64,000 nucleotides of DNA. It comes from Arthonia radiata. Taxonomy: Eukaryota > Ascomycota > Arthoniomycetes > Arthoniales > Arthoniaceae. The position numbers and the translations under genes are program-made. The stretch spans positions 1,054,001 to 1,118,000 of the forward strand of contig PSQN01000014.1 in the NCBI GenBank assembly GCA_002989075.1, read 5' to 3'. Positions within the stretch are counted from its first letter, which is position 1, and each line of letters opens with the position of its first letter. This document shows positions 44,608 through 55,953 of this stretch, piece by piece. The notes below the pieces were generated by a model. It saw only the letters and a program-made list of their open reading frames with translations. It was not told where the DNA came from and searched no databases.

Positions 44608-45819
44608 ATGGCCTGGAGACCTGCGACCTGCGACGCAATGCTTCCTGAAATCGAGCCAGAGACTGCACACTTAGACGTATACCAGAGAGTGGCATACCAT
44701 CTTCGCAGAGATCCCATGTACGAAAGCTACATGGCAAACGCTATGGGCATTTTCTTCAAGAGCCCCAAGTTTCGGCAAAACTTACGGCCCTTACAGAATC
44801 TTCGCGCGCCGCGTCCGAAAGACAGATCTTCGAGTGACCGTTCGTTGCACGGCAAAGACAAAGTTTTGCCCTCTGTCGAGATGGGTATGCTGAGGGGTGA
44901 GCGACAGCTGCCTAGGCAGCATAGATGCTGTACTGACTTATCGTGTGGCGATCGTCGTAGAGCCTATCGTGCTCACGGATGGTCAAAGCCGTTGTGCGTC
45001 GAATATGAACTCTTTGTGGCTGATTGGCGTGCGAAAAGGCGCAAAGTCATTCGCTCAAAGCACCTCGAGTTGGCTGAAGAGTGCAAAAAGGTGATGAACA
45101 TAGACAATCTGACGAAGTGCGCGGTTTGCGGTCGACATACGGCACTTTACCAATTCTCAATGACTTGCAGATGCGAGGCGTCCGCCGGAGAGAAGGCGCT
45201 CGAACGTTCGTTTGTTGCATGGGCAGGGAAAGCGCACGAGTGTACAAAGTCCGACGCAAGTAAGAGAGTCCATCTTAGGCGGGCATTGAGACAATTCGCC
45301 AAACTTACTGGTTGGGCCATGCTCGATGTCTTCTTCTATGATCTCAAGCAAGACACAGTGGTGTTGGATCACGACTTGAGATCGGTGCTTGAGCTCGAGT
45401 ACTGTCTCGAGGAGATTTGCGGTGATAGCGTGGAATTGGACCCGGCACAACCAGACCAGGAACTCAGGTGGCGGTCGCCAGCTGATATCGACCCTCTCAG
45501 GTATAAAAAGCTGTTGCGTGCTGACGAAGATGTGGCGAAAGACGTTGGGACCAGTGCATACGACCGAAGTCTAGCGCGCGAGAGAGGAAAGACCATGGCG
45601 GATGCGCTCGCTCAGCCCATCGCGCCTGAACCTACTGTATGCAAAGTCAGGAGCCAAGATGGCTCTAAGAAGCAACGTAGACTCAAGCTGCCGCTGTCGA
45701 AGATCACTTTTTCTCGACACCTCTGGAGGAAGAAGCCCCGAGCGAGACAGGACGATAGCGTAGCTGGAGATTTGCTGACGTCGCAGCTGGATAATGACGA
45801 CAGCGCAGCTGGAAAATGA
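44608..45819 (+). CDS. Cys-rich protein of unknown function, tandem paralogue B
   Basis: Single exon of 403 residues; the ATG at 44608 is used, though the one at 44638 is also possible. It aligns along its length with paralogue A: RDPMYESY, SPKFRQNLRP, SVEMGMLRGERQ, CCTDLSCGDRR then YRAHGWSKP, CAVCGRHTALY, CRCEASAGEKALE, LDVFFYDL and LRSVLELEYC. Residues between these blocks differ greatly, so duplication is old or evolution is fast. The last 60 residues are Lys/Arg/Asp-rich. It converges on the methyltransferase-like gene (stop codons about 160 bases apart). Function unknown; conserved Cys positions are the only hint, suggesting a structural metal site. Confidence 0.7.
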   Translation: MAWRPATCDAMLPEIEPETAHLDVYQRVAYHLRRDPMYESYMANAMGIFFKSPKFRQNLRPLQNLRAPRPKDRSSSDRSLHGKDKVLPSVEMGMLRGERQLPRQHRCCTDLSCGDRRRAYRAHGWSKPLCVEYELFVADWRAKRRKVIRSKHLELAEECKKVMNIDNLTKCAVCGRHTALYQFSMTCRCEASAGEKALERSFVAWAGKAHECTKSDASKRVHLRRALRQFAKLTGWAMLDVFFYDLKQDTVVLDHDLRSVLELEYCLEEICGDSVELDPAQPDQELRWRSPADIDPLRYKKLLRADEDVAKDVGTSAYDRSLARERGKTMADALAQPIAPEPTVCKVRSQDGSKKQRRLKLPLSKITFSRHLWRKKPRARQDDSVAGDLLTSQLDNDDSAAGK

Positions 45820-45979
45820 CCGACTTACAAGGCCGGTTCATACGAGCTTTCGCGGAGGCTGATTATCCTTCCGGTGCCGTTAAAGGACTCTGTTTGCTAT
45901 GCGTAATTATTCAACGTCAAATTTGCTGGCGGCTGCCTTGCTGAGATCGATCGTATCGGACGGCCTGGCCATATACACA

Positions 45980-47011
45980 TTAGCCATCGACTTTGGTCCC
46001 CCTCACCACCCATAAAGGATCACCAGAGCTCTTGAAGCCAACAGCAGCCATCAGCGATTTCAAGCCTGCGCTCTTCTGATCACCGCCAGCTTCCTCATCA
46101 TGCGTCGAGCCATCAGTGACCTCAACGATCTCAACTTTTCGCCAGCCAGCTCTCCAGAGATCTTCACAGCACATCCTGAGCCGTGTCTCTTCATCAGCAT
46201 GCATCCATCTGCGCACAGCTTTCGTCGGAAAGCACCGGTTACTGATGGCAAGGTGGACAGAACCGCCCGGAGCGGTGGCTTCAAGCAGGCTCGCAAGGAC
46301 AGCGTGCGGCTTTGTGAGGTAGTCGATACTGACAGTGAGAGTTGACACGGATACCTTCCGGCTGGTAGTCTCGACGCCCATAGCAGCCAGCGGTTTTTCG
46401 ACTGACGGATCCACGTTCAAGTCGTACACCGCCCAGCGCCGGGGACTTGTCTTGATGCCCGGCAAGAAATTCGGATTCTTCTTCATCTCCGCGGGATTCA
46501 TGCCTTGGCCTAAGACTTCCATTGTGCCTTCCTCGGCTTGCTTCTGCACTCGAGAAGGATAGTGCGAGACCCAGCTGCTGCAGAGGTCCAGTACGATAGG
46601 CGGCTCTGCGGCACTGCTCGGCTGCGGTATCACAGAGTCGTAATATCGTGTTAAACACTCAATAGCATTATCGTCAATGTGTGTCACAAATCTAGAGTCG
46701 GCGTAGAATTGTGCATCGTCGGTTTCGTCCATCCGCTTGAAGTCATCCGGGTTGGGCGGTGGCAACCCTGAGCTCGGTGGCTCGTACGGCGTGGTTTTGT
46801 AGGTCATGACTGTCCTACAAACCCCAGCTGAAGCAGCCGTGGCAATATACTTGGGGAATCTCGTGAATAGACTTGGACCTTGTGGCCTATACAAGAAGTA
46901 TGCCAATCCAAAGCTACTTAACGCGGTGAAAGACAAGGCGAGCCGCCGCGGTTTGACTGAGAATAAGGATGTGCTCAGTAGAAGTTTCTGAGACAGCAGT
47001 CGAGGTGGCAT
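45980..47011 (-). CDS. Methyltransferase-like protein with N-terminal membrane segment
   Basis: Single exon. The frame opens at 47197 but the Met at 47011 (MPPRLLSQKLLLSTSLFS) is the more likely start, giving 343 residues. The N-terminus is basic, followed by a hydrophobic segment (LALSFTALSSFGLAYFLY), as in a mitochondrial or ER membrane anchor. About residue 150 is PPIVLDLCSSWVSHYP, resembling the SAM-binding motif I region of a class I methyltransferase-like family; NPAEMKKNP, YDLNVDP and LTVSIDYLTKPHAVLASLLEATAPGG follow, the last being the expected motif post-II/III block. The D-L-C-S-S-W form, lacking the usual G-x-G, is known from an uncharacterised plant, algal and fungal group. Methyl acceptor unknown. 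Confidence 0.75.
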   Translation of the reverse strand: MPPRLLSQKLLLSTSLFSVKPRRLALSFTALSSFGLAYFLYRPQGPSLFTRFPKYIATAASAGVCRTVMTYKTTPYEPPSSGLPPPNPDDFKRMDETDDAQFYADSRFVTHIDDNAIECLTRYYDSVIPQPSSAAEPPIVLDLCSSWVSHYPSRVQKQAEEGTMEVLGQGMNPAEMKKNPNFLPGIKTSPRRWAVYDLNVDPSVEKPLAAMGVETTSRKVSVSTLTVSIDYLTKPHAVLASLLEATAPGGSVHLAISNRCFPTKAVRRWMHADEETRLRMCCEDLWRAGWRKVEIVEVTDGSTHDEEAGGDQKSAGLKSLMAAVGFKSSGDPLWVVRGTKVDG

Positions 47012-47350
47012 TGATGGGCGAGCTACGTAAACATAAAGCGCATTGTGCAACAGCCTGGACGAGGGATGGAGCGAAGGAGGTGATGACGGCAATGACTCGA
47101 ATGGGTTAGCGCCTGGTATTCGATTGCAATGCTCTTTGGTTTCCATGACATCAAACAACGTGAATTTATAGCGAGGCTGGAAGCACGGTATGATCACATA
47201 CAGTAAGCAACGACTATCATATTAATACGCCAAAGCCAGTACTTTCTTGCCGATCCCAGGCCTGGCAGAGGCCCGTCCAAACGCCTCGCTCAAAAACAAA
47301 CGCACTCCTGTTCTGCCAGGCTACTCATGCTTCTCTCCAGTGGTAGTATC
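47012..47350. other. Intergenic between methyltransferase-like gene and ssk1
   Basis: About 340 bases containing the ssk1 terminator and the promoter of the next minus-strand gene. No other coding signal. Confidence 0.5.
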
Positions 47351-49723
47351 TCACTTGCCCATCTTCTTCAACATCTCCATCCTTCGCCGTTCCTTCTCCT
47401 CACGCTTTTCACGCTTCTTCCTGTCCTCATCCGTCTCGTCCTCCATCGCCTTCATCTTCTTCTCGTCTTCGGCAAGGCTTAGATTCTTCCATGCGCGCCA
47501 ACCGTCAAAGTCAATAAGAGCTTGCATGCATCCCCATTCTTTGACCTTTTGAGAAAACCAGGTGAAGTTGACGGGCTGGGTTGAGCGTTAGCGAACAGGT
47601 GTTGAGAAGCATGAGCAGGGAGGGGCAAGCCATGTAAAGACGGGGCTACCACAGAGTAAGGGGGATGAGGAGCGCCATACCTTTGTCAAAAAATCGTTGC
47701 AGCCGGCTGCCAACGCTTCTCTCCTGTCCGATTGGAGTGATGAGGCGGTGAGCGCAACGATGATAACGGGAGACTTGAACTGTCCAGCTTTGCCCAAGGT
47801 ATCTTCGAGAGTCGTCTCCTTGCTTGGTTTCCTCGCTAAAGCAGCTCCAGTACCGTTAGCCAGTGCAGAATGCCCGTTTACACCGTTCACGCCATTCGTG
47901 ATGCTCCCATCCTCCTCCCGTGCGAAAACGCCAATTCCATTCACCCTCTCCAGCCGCCGAATCTCCTTCGTTGCCTCTAACCCGCTCATAATAGGCAGCT
48001 GGATATCCATAAGCACCAAGTGGTATCCACCTTCCCGCCACTTCGTGACTGCGTCGCGTCCGTTCATGGCAGTGGCCCAACGCACCTTGAGCTTACCAAC
48101 CATCATCTCGAGAACACGGAGATTGATGATGTTGTCTTCAACAATCAGGACGTTGATGGGCGGTACGCTGGTCTCGGAGTCGGGGTCACCAAAGTATGGT
48201 GATGCGATGTCGCGTGGAGTGGCCGAGTCGCGATGGGCCATTGATTTTCGGATGCGCTTCTTTGCGGAGGTTGGGGCTAGCCGTGGTGATATCGCGGCGG
48301 CAGCAGGATGTGTTATGGCAGGCGGCGTGCTGACGGGGTGGCCTGAGGCTGCCAGAGCGGCGGCGGGAACGTCTTGGTTAGGTGAGGCTGGTAGCGGTGG
48401 AGGAGCCGGGATGTGCGTAGAGTTCTTAAGGCGATCGTTAGAGTCACGGCGTGTGCGCGGTTGGCGGGACGCGTGATACGGAAGGCCCGGGTGGGGTTGC
48501 GTGGAGCTGGCAGAGCTGACGGCGGTGGGAGACGAGGTGTGTTGTCTGTGTGGTCGGGGTCGACTGCGCTTCTCGCGTGGTGATGGTAAAGGAGGGACTT
48601 GGCCTGTTTCGAGGATGGAGATGGAGTGCGGCGGGTGGGTGGCTGTATAGACATTGCGGCCTTGCGGTGTGAGTTGACCGGCGATAGGCATGGGCGGGAA
48701 GTAACCAGCGTCTTCTTCTGCTGGCCGTAGGTCGTCATAGTATTCGTTAGATGTGCGGTGGATGACGCGAGGTGAGGCACGCGGGGTGCGTTTTGGTGGG
48801 ACATCGATGAGGAGAGCCTCGTTAACGTCTTGGCCGCCCGGGAAGTATGCGTCGAGGATACGAGAGACGGGCTCTTCCGGACCAAGTGTGCGTTCTTGTG
48901 CACTGTGGTTTGATCGCTCGCGCGGGTGCACCTTTAATGTCATGTCGGGAGAGTCAAACGTCCTCCCAAGCGAGTTGGCGTACTTGCGGAGGATCGTATC
49001 GCGGACGTCGTCGACTAAATCATCTTCGTTGTATTGCACGAGTGTTGCGGACGCGCCCGGTCGGCGTACCCAGACTTTCCTTTTGGCCATTTTCCTGGGC
49101 TGCGTCTGGACGGCGTCTTCAAAGGCGTCGTTTGTGTCCGAGTCTCTTGTGCTTGGTCTAGTATGGGTTGAGCCTAAGAGCATGCCGGATTTGCCGATGT
49201 ACGACCCTCGTGTAGAAGTGCGTGTGAGTGGAGGTCTCGTGAATGACTGGCGTGACGGGGAGGGTGGGAGAGGGTTGGGCTCGACCGGATCAGGCTGCTC
49301 GGAGCTCTCTAGCTGCTTGTTGGAGGTGACTGGCTGTTCATTGGGAAGCTTGTGGTGCGCTGCTAGCTCGGGCGAAGAAGGGGCTTGAATGAGGAGCGTA
49401 GGCGGACGATGTAATTTGGCAGAGGGTAGGGACTCGGCGATGTCGACGTCGCCGTCGAGAGCTGGCGCGTCTCGGGGCGCGGACCCTTTGGTCGCGACTT
49501 CTTCCGTCGGCTCCGCTACCGTCGAAGGCGAGACCTCGTCAGGCTTGTCTTCGTGGATGAGAGAAAGGCCCAGGGAGTGGAGGGAGGATTTGCGCGTGTT
49601 CTTGGGCCGATCACGGGGCAGCAGGTCAGAGTCAGGGCTAGGCGTAGTGCTGGCGGTGCTTGAATGCTCACTCGTCCGACGCAAAAAGCGAGAACGAGCA
49701 AACTTCTTCACGGCTTCGGCCAT
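47351..49723 (-). CDS. ssk1: Ssk1-type response regulator of the HOG pathway
   Basis: Receives phosphate from the Ypd1 phosphotransfer protein and, when unphosphorylated, activates the Ssk2/Ssk22 MAPKKK in osmotic stress signalling. Two exons (49723-47681, 47575-47351) give an intact frame of 755 residues. The first 500 residues are Ser/Pro/Arg-rich and mostly disordered. The receiver domain starts about residue 525 with INVLIVEDNIINLRVLEMM; the phosphoacceptor is the Asp of LVLMDIQLPIMSGLE (about 572), and VALTAS and the conserved Lys of NDFLTK, which ends exon 1, complete the site. Between them is a non-conserved Gly/Asn-rich insert. Exon 2 gives PVNFTWFSQKVKEWGCMQAL, a Ssk1-specific end, then a highly charged Lys/Glu/Arg helix ending KKMGK. 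Without the second exon the protein would be truncated in the receiver domain. Confidence 0.93.
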
Positions 49724-50243
49724 GGGGACATGTTGTGCTCACATGCCGCTCGAGACTGCGATCTCCTGAGGGAGGACGAAACAGTCAAAGTTTGACAGCT
49801 GGGCAGAGAGGTTCAAGGTCTGGTCATGCATGTGGCCGTGCTTCTTTGAGAAGGAGAGCAGGCATCAAGAATTCTCGTTTCAGCAGAGAGCCGTCAGCCC
49901 CTTCTTGCCCACTTCAATAATCCTGTTCCCGAATGCTAATCAAGAAATGAGATTGAAACCTCAACATTCCCCAACTCCACTCAAATATCAAGAACCCGAC
50001 GTTACCATCTTTGCATTCGCCACGCGGAGCCCGAGTAAGTGAGCACCTACAGCGACCTAGCTTCACTGCTCCCCAGCTCTCCATTTGGCAAAGCGCAATG
50101 CACTCGAATGAAAGCTCTTTTGCAGTATTACCGCCAGGCGAATCATGCGTCTCTGGCTGATATCGTACATGCGCGCTTTTCTCTAGGTCTATGAGTGGGT
50201 AGGTGCGTATTGGTACATTAAGTCGTAATCATCAAGTTCCCCG
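49724..50243. other. Intergenic between ssk1 and doa1
   Basis: About 520 bases with no coding signal: ssk1 promoter and doa1 terminator, both minus-strand genes. Confidence 0.5.
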
Positions 50244-52641
50244 TCAGGTCATCATCTCATCAACCACACCCTTGATTCGCGGCTCTTTGAATCTGCCCGC
50301 TGCGGTCTTCACTGCCTTCTCAACCTCGTCGGCACCTTCATCTCGCGCGCCTGGTGTTTTCACCAGCGTGCCCACCGCCACCAGGGCCCGATAGACAGTC
50401 TCCGAGTCAACAACTTTGGCGTTGTTCAGCAATGTTGCTAGGTCTTTCAGAAGCTTGCGGATGAACGGCGAGGCCTCCAGAGAGCCTTGCTCGCCTTTGC
50501 TCAGCATGACCGCGAAGTTGATATAGCACGTCGTCGCGGCAATGTGGACGTTGCGGTTGACGGCTCCGGCTGCAGGCCGCATCTCCGGGGCGACGAGCTC
50601 GTGGACCGCGTCTGCGTTAGCTGCGACGAAACGCCGGCCATCGCTAGTGGCGAACAAGTTAGCCAGCGCGCGGATAGCCAGCATGGTGAGGTTGGCGTTG
50701 CCCTCTTGCAACAATTGACCTTCTGAAAGCACATTGAGGATATTGTGGCGCTTGGTGAAGCCCGGATGTGCCGCGGTCAGACATCGCAACGAATCCAGTC
50801 CTGGAATTCGATTTGCTACTGGCCACACGGTTACAATTTTGAGGATCAAGTCTGAGCCTGAGTCCAGGACTTCCAAATCAGAAGGAGTGGGTGCCTTCGA
50901 GAGTGCCGACTCCAGCGTCGTCACAAAACGCGACAGTGACTTCGACTCGTCTGGGCTCAACGCCACATCTTTGCGACCGTCACTGATGAGCTGTGAATTG
51001 AGTTCCTGGAGTTTGCGTGAGATGATGGCAAAGTTGGCGGTCGTGATTGAGAGATAGTCTTTCTGTGGCAGGACCTTGGGTCTTGATTCTGGTGCCGCAG
51101 CGGAGGATGAGCTTGGCTGGCCGAGTGTTGCGCCCTGCGTGTTCTTGACAATGAAATCGGCAACCTGATCGAGGTAACTCAATGGAAGCTCATTGTCCGC
51201 AATGAACTTCTGGGCTATTTCGTACGGATTTTGTGACAAGTTGTATGGCAGCTTGAGCGGCGGCTTGCCTTCTTCGATGTCAACGTCAAATACATAGTCG
51301 TAGTCCTTGCCTAGGTGCTGATTCTTGCGACCGCTGCTTCCTGCTGAATCCACCACTGTCCCTACGTTCATCCACTGTTGAGCCAGGTGTGACCACTGGT
51401 GTGCTGAAACGTTCCCATTAGCCTCGCGAATCATCTGTACTTGGCCTTCCTTGACCCCGGCTTTCTTCTGTAAGAAATCAGGACCCGGAAGTTGCTCCTT
51501 GTTGATGTCGTCCATCTGTTGCTTAGGTATCGAGGACTCTTGGACGGACTCCTCGAATGCTTTGATGGTCTGCTCGTCACCCTGTCGATCTGCCGATCTA
51601 CTGAACACGCGTACGATTCTATCGCTGGCGCCACTTGCAATATCTCCGTTCTCAGGATTGACAGCAACTGTCCAGACCGAAATCGCAGGATGCGTGATGG
51701 ACTGAATGCACTTGCCATCCTTCCATATTCTCACGGTGCGGTCTTCGCCTGCGCTAACTAGCTCACCCGACGGAAGTGCCGCGAGGGAATAGATGAAGTT
51801 GTCATGACCGTGAATCTGTGCTATCTCTTTTCCCTCGAGGGTCCACAAGCGTATCACCGCATCATTTCCAGCTGACGCGAAGTGTGCGCCAGATGAATGG
51901 TCGTTCGGTAATCTGCACAACGCTCGCACGACATCACCGCCACCTTTCAGTGTGTTCAAGAGCTCCCCGTCAACGCGGAAGATCCGGATGTTGTGATCGG
52001 CGCATGCTGAGGGATATTTCTGTCAGACTTGATTGATGGCCAATTCTTTGAAGGGCAAGCTTACCTGTTATGATTGTGCGACTATCATACGCCAGTACAC
52101 TCCATACACTGCCTGAGTGATCTTCCAGTGTTGCTGTGCATTCGCCTTTTGCAACGTCCCAGATCATTGCTGATGCGTCCCAGCTGCCACTGACCAGATA
52201 TGGATGCTGTGCATCCTGGCACACATCGAGCGAGCAGACATTGCCCTGATGACCAAGCAGTAATCGCTCGGCATCAGCATCTGGTTGTTGACCGAGCTGT
52301 CGCACATCGATTATGCAATCTTTGCCGCCGGAAGCTATTAAAGGATGCGAGAATTGAGAGGAGGGTGGTAAATATGCCAAGGCGTTGATGAAGGCCTGAG
52401 CGTGTGTGGCTATCGAGTCGTCGAATGTCGGAGGTTGTGTGGACTTGGGGTTCCAGGCGCGGACGGTGGCATCTCGAGAGGCTGAGACGACGGTACTTGA
52501 AGATGCGAACGCGACTGCGCGGACCTGTGTTTGGAAAGAACGGTAAGCAATTGAACAGATCACGGGCAGCAGACATAGGAGATCACTTACATCGTCTTCG
52601 TGACCCTTGAGAGAAGCCGAGATCTGGAAGTTGTCGCTCAT
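50244..52641 (-). CDS. doa1: Doa1/Ufd3 (PLAA-type), Cdc48 ubiquitin cofactor
   Basis: Cdc48 cofactor that binds ubiquitin and helps in ubiquitin recycling, ERAD and mitochondrial quality control. Three exons (52641-52591, 52524-52065, 52006-50244) give an intact frame of 757 residues. N-terminal half: a WD40 beta-propeller of about seven repeats (for example SASRDATVRAWNPK, VSGSWDASAMIWDVA, SAGEDRTVRIWKDG, ASDRIVRVFSR). Then a PFU ubiquitin-binding domain, about residues 350-450 (GKDYDYVFDVDIEEGKPPLK, NPYEIAQKFI, LDQVADFIV). The C-terminal PUL domain is Armadillo-like and binds Cdc48. Start at MSDNFQISASLKGHEDD, with intron 1 after GHEDD as in many fungi; an upstream in-frame Met at 52659 is less likely. 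Confidence 0.93.
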
Positions 52642-53749
52642 GGTTGTTGATTTGCTCAAGCATTCGCTGGCGGAAATTTGCAGGCTTCACGATGAGCCTT
52701 GCGAGATCCGATTCGGATCCGACGAAGCGGAATGAGACCGCACCTCATCAGCTGACTCAAACGGCTCGTCGTCCAATTAGCGATCGTCACACCTCCTACT
52801 TTTTCGGGCGTCTCGTTCAGGGGAGACTCCCTGGAACGACCACGTCCGGTCATCTCCCACAAAGTTGGGTGATCCACCGTGGGCGCGAGAATAATCCTGA
52901 GATCCCCACAGCTGCATTCCATTTCCGATCATGGGCTTCGGCGCCTTGTTAAATGTGAGGCTTCAGAGGCCCAGCACCTGAATTCCAATAGTCGCTCATT
53001 TGTCAAAGGCTCGCAAACTACTTCTGCTTGGAGAACCAGCGCCAAGATCTTGAAGATCGTCGCAGACCAATGAGGCTTATACCAAGAGCAATTTGCGAGA
53101 AGAAGGGGGCCGAATCAGGCGTCTACTCGTCTCATCCTCTAGAGACACTTTGCAGATTAAGTGGCTACTTGGCGAGTAAGCCACCCGCCCCTAGCTCGCA
53201 TAAGCCGGGGGAACCGCCGCACTAGCAATCTCGCGGACTCCTCGGAAGGGTTGCGAAAAGTAATTGCCTCGCTCTTCCGCAGCCAGTCAAATGGTGCGAG
53301 TTGCAGCGTCCAGGAGTGCGATGCGTGGGTAGCATTTGAGAACGAGTGTTTCATCTGGTCGTCCACCCCTGCAGCTAGCTTCTGTTAGCGTGCATAGGCG
53401 CCAATGTTCCTGGCAGTTTGAAGGGATCCGTGCATACGGCTCCTTAACCGCTTCTCGTTTGCTATTTCGTGTTCCCTTTAATACCCGGCACCGACCTGCT
53501 TTCTGTTCTTTTCTTCTTCTGTCGTCACACCACAGCAGGTTACCACACGCTCTTTTCTACCCGCTTTCTGCTCAGATCAGCTTTTGCTCAGCGCGTGCGC
53601 TTGAGTGTTCACTCATTTATCACTGCTCGTCGCAGAAAACCACGTTCATTACAGCCACCCGCCTTTTCCAGACCATCCCCAAAACATCCTCGCAGGTCGA
53701 TATCTTGAAGCACCGGTCTCAAAAAACATCATCCAACAGATCCAACAAC
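52642..53749. other. Intergenic, 1.1 kb, doa1 / secreted-protein divergent region
   Basis: Two start codons diverge across this 1.1-kb stretch. The frame of the secreted protein is open upstream to 53336 but is read as 5' leader: the signal peptide starts at 53750, after CAACA. The last 300 bases are pyrimidine-rich (CTTCTTCTGTC type), common in promoters of highly expressed fungal genes. Confidence 0.6.
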
Positions 53750-54739
53750 ATGCACTACTCAACACTTCTCTTGGCTCTGCCTCTGGCACATGCCGCGGCC
53801 CTCGTCGCTCGTGACGATGTCGTCGTGATGCAATATGCCACCGACATCAACACTGTTGTTGTCACCCAGACTGCTGGTGCCCCCGTCGTCGTCACTGAGA
53901 CCGCGCAGCCGGTCGCTGTCACACAGACCGCTGGTGCCCCGGCTCCCTCTGATGCTGGCAACGGTCACGGCCACCACCACCACCCCTACAGCCCACCAGC
54001 GAACGCTGCCCCCCCTGCCGCCTACCAGCCAGCGCCCGCACCAGCACCGGCTCCGGCTCCACCTGCACCAGCTGCCCCTGCGCCAGCTCCTGAGGTCTCA
54101 GCGGCTTCCGCTCCAAGTGCTCCCAGCACACCCGCTGCCGCTCCGTCAACCGGCGGCGCTGACGCTGGTGGCTGCCCTCTCGACAACTCTGGCGCCCACA
54201 TCTCTCCTGGTGTCAACGGCAACGCTGATGGCTCCATGATCGACAGCTTGAACCGCATCCGTCGCATGTACAACCCCGCTGCCACGTGCCTCGGATGGTC
54301 GCAGACGCTTCAGGACGCATCCAACCAGTGCGCCAGCCAAGGAAACGAGAACAATTGCTGCCGTGGTAACGCTGCGGTCGTTTCTGACATGCACTACACC
54401 CTGGACGGCGCTACCAAGCCAGACGGCATCGCCAAGACAGTATTCGAAGGTGCCCTCGTCATGATGTTGTGCCAGGACAACACCGACCCCAAGCTCGGAA
54501 ACTCTTGCGGCACGCAAAAGACTGGTGAGGTCGCGTATACTGGTAGTGGTGACCAAACCGCAGCTGCCTGCTCTGGTCCCGGTTGCACTGGTCACCGCGA
54601 CCAGATCATTGATCAGAGTGGCCAGTTCGGCTTCATGGCCGTCGGTATTGCTGCGGGCATGGGTGACCAAGCCACATCGCCCAAGGGTGGCGACTACATG
54701 ACCCTTTCTCTCGCCAAGAACAACAACGTCTTCGACTAA
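53750..54739 (+). CDS. Secreted Ala/Pro/His-rich protein with Cys-rich C-terminal domain
   Basis: Single exon, 329 residues from the ATG at 53750. Residues 1-16 or so (MHYSTLLLALPLAHAA) are a classic signal peptide. A Val/Thr-rich region (VVVTQTAGAP, VVVTETAQP, VAVTQTAGAP repeats) follows, then GHGHHHHPYS, then about 60 residues of Pro-Ala repeats (AP)n that are probably glycosylated. The C-terminal 180 residues hold ten or so Cys residues and are folded-looking: a DSLNRIRRMYNPAATCLGW helix, NNCCRG, MMLCQDN, then FGFMAVGIAAGMGD and YMTLSLAK. This layout faintly recalls the CAP/SCP fold, but the catalytic-type His/Glu pattern is not clear, so the assignment is left open. Cell-wall or surface-associated role is likely. 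Confidence 0.8.
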   Translation: MHYSTLLLALPLAHAAALVARDDVVVMQYATDINTVVVTQTAGAPVVVTETAQPVAVTQTAGAPAPSDAGNGHGHHHHPYSPPANAAPPAAYQPAPAPAPAPAPPAPAAPAPAPEVSAASAPSAPSTPAAAPSTGGADAGGCPLDNSGAHISPGVNGNADGSMIDSLNRIRRMYNPAATCLGWSQTLQDASNQCASQGNENNCCRGNAAVVSDMHYTLDGATKPDGIAKTVFEGALVMMLCQDNTDPKLGNSCGTQKTGEVAYTGSGDQTAAACSGPGCTGHRDQIIDQSGQFGFMAVGIAAGMGDQATSPKGGDYMTLSLAKNNNVFD

Positions 54740-55953
54740 ATCTTCCGATGGATCTGGTCTGTCACGAAACTCACGTATAGTAATACGGCAGGCTGGTTGT
54801 AGATACTACTTTCTTGTACACACTTTTCAGAGTCCAAACGAGCTCTCCACCGGACGCACATAGTCTGTGAATAGAATGAGCGACTTCACCGTCAAACCTT
54901 TTGTTTTTGCCATGAGTGTGCCTCTCCGTCGGCCACGGCATGTTTCTGGATCGCGTCTGACAGTACTTAAACATGATATGTCGTTTGCCACGCGGGGTGT
55001 ACTCTACTTTTTAGCTGTGCAGTGCCCCAGTTCATGACCGCATCCATGATTGGGGACCCCAAGTCGAGGGTAGATTCAGCCCCAGATTCGAGAAGCCCAT
55101 GCTACACGTGGCAGGCTCGAGATGCCATGATGCTGTGTAACAGATGCATCCAGCCTACACTAGGGCTGGATGGAATGTGGACGATGCTTGCGGCGTCTGT
55201 CATCAGCAGACCCTTACAACAACGGCGTCAGCATGGTCACAGTCTGGCCAGCTTGATCTTTGCGCTCATCTATTGAGCAGCGTGCTTAGCTGAGGCGCAC
55301 AAACAAACCCTCACAACCAAGCAGCGACAAAATTCACATCGTCCAGCCATCGTTCAAGCTCGAGCAGCCTCTTGTGCGACGCTGAGTGTGTCATGCATAT
55401 TTCTGGCTACAAGACAGCTGCAAGCATCACCAAGATGCGGCGTTCTGATCACACATCAGCCCCCCGAGCAGTCCAGTCTGGTAACGAGTGAGGCAAGAGC
55501 GCTGGTGAGCGCCGATGTGCCGTCTGCAACGACGGAGGTCGGTCACCGATGCTGACTCGCGCTTGCAGCCATCCCACCCTTCCGTCCCTTTGACGTATCT
55601 TTTGCTCACCCTTCGCCTCCTTCCACCCTTGTTTTATGGTACGAAGCCTGATGCCACTTCGGTGGTGCTGCCACGCTCCCGGTTCTGCACGTTCCTCATG
55701 TGGTCAGCGGGAGTGACATGCTGGACCCGCGCCCTGTTTGGCAATCCCTCTCTCGCTCTTACTGGATGAGATGGCGTGGGTCAATGGCTTACACCCCCTC
55801 CTCGTCATATGGTTGTACGTGTTCTTGCCTGTTTGATATAACGTAGCTGCTATCTGTCGCCCCTTGCCCTTGTGTATAGATGCTGTTAGGTCCTCACATT
55901 AGGCTCCGAGTCACACTTGACTAGACGTTATACGCTTCACACTCTTCACAGCG
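54740..55953. other. Intergenic, 1.2 kb, no supported gene
   Basis: No coding signal with support. Only short frames (60-84 codons) without motifs. Confidence 0.5.

Noticed and set aside
48753-49388. 211-codon plus-strand frame inside ssk1.
   Set aside because: Shadow of the Ser/Pro/Arg-rich N-terminal half of Ssk1 on the other strand; no motif.
53336-53749. N-terminal extension of the secreted protein frame.
   Set aside because: The signal peptide at 53750 would be buried inside the protein, so the upstream in-frame sequence is leader.
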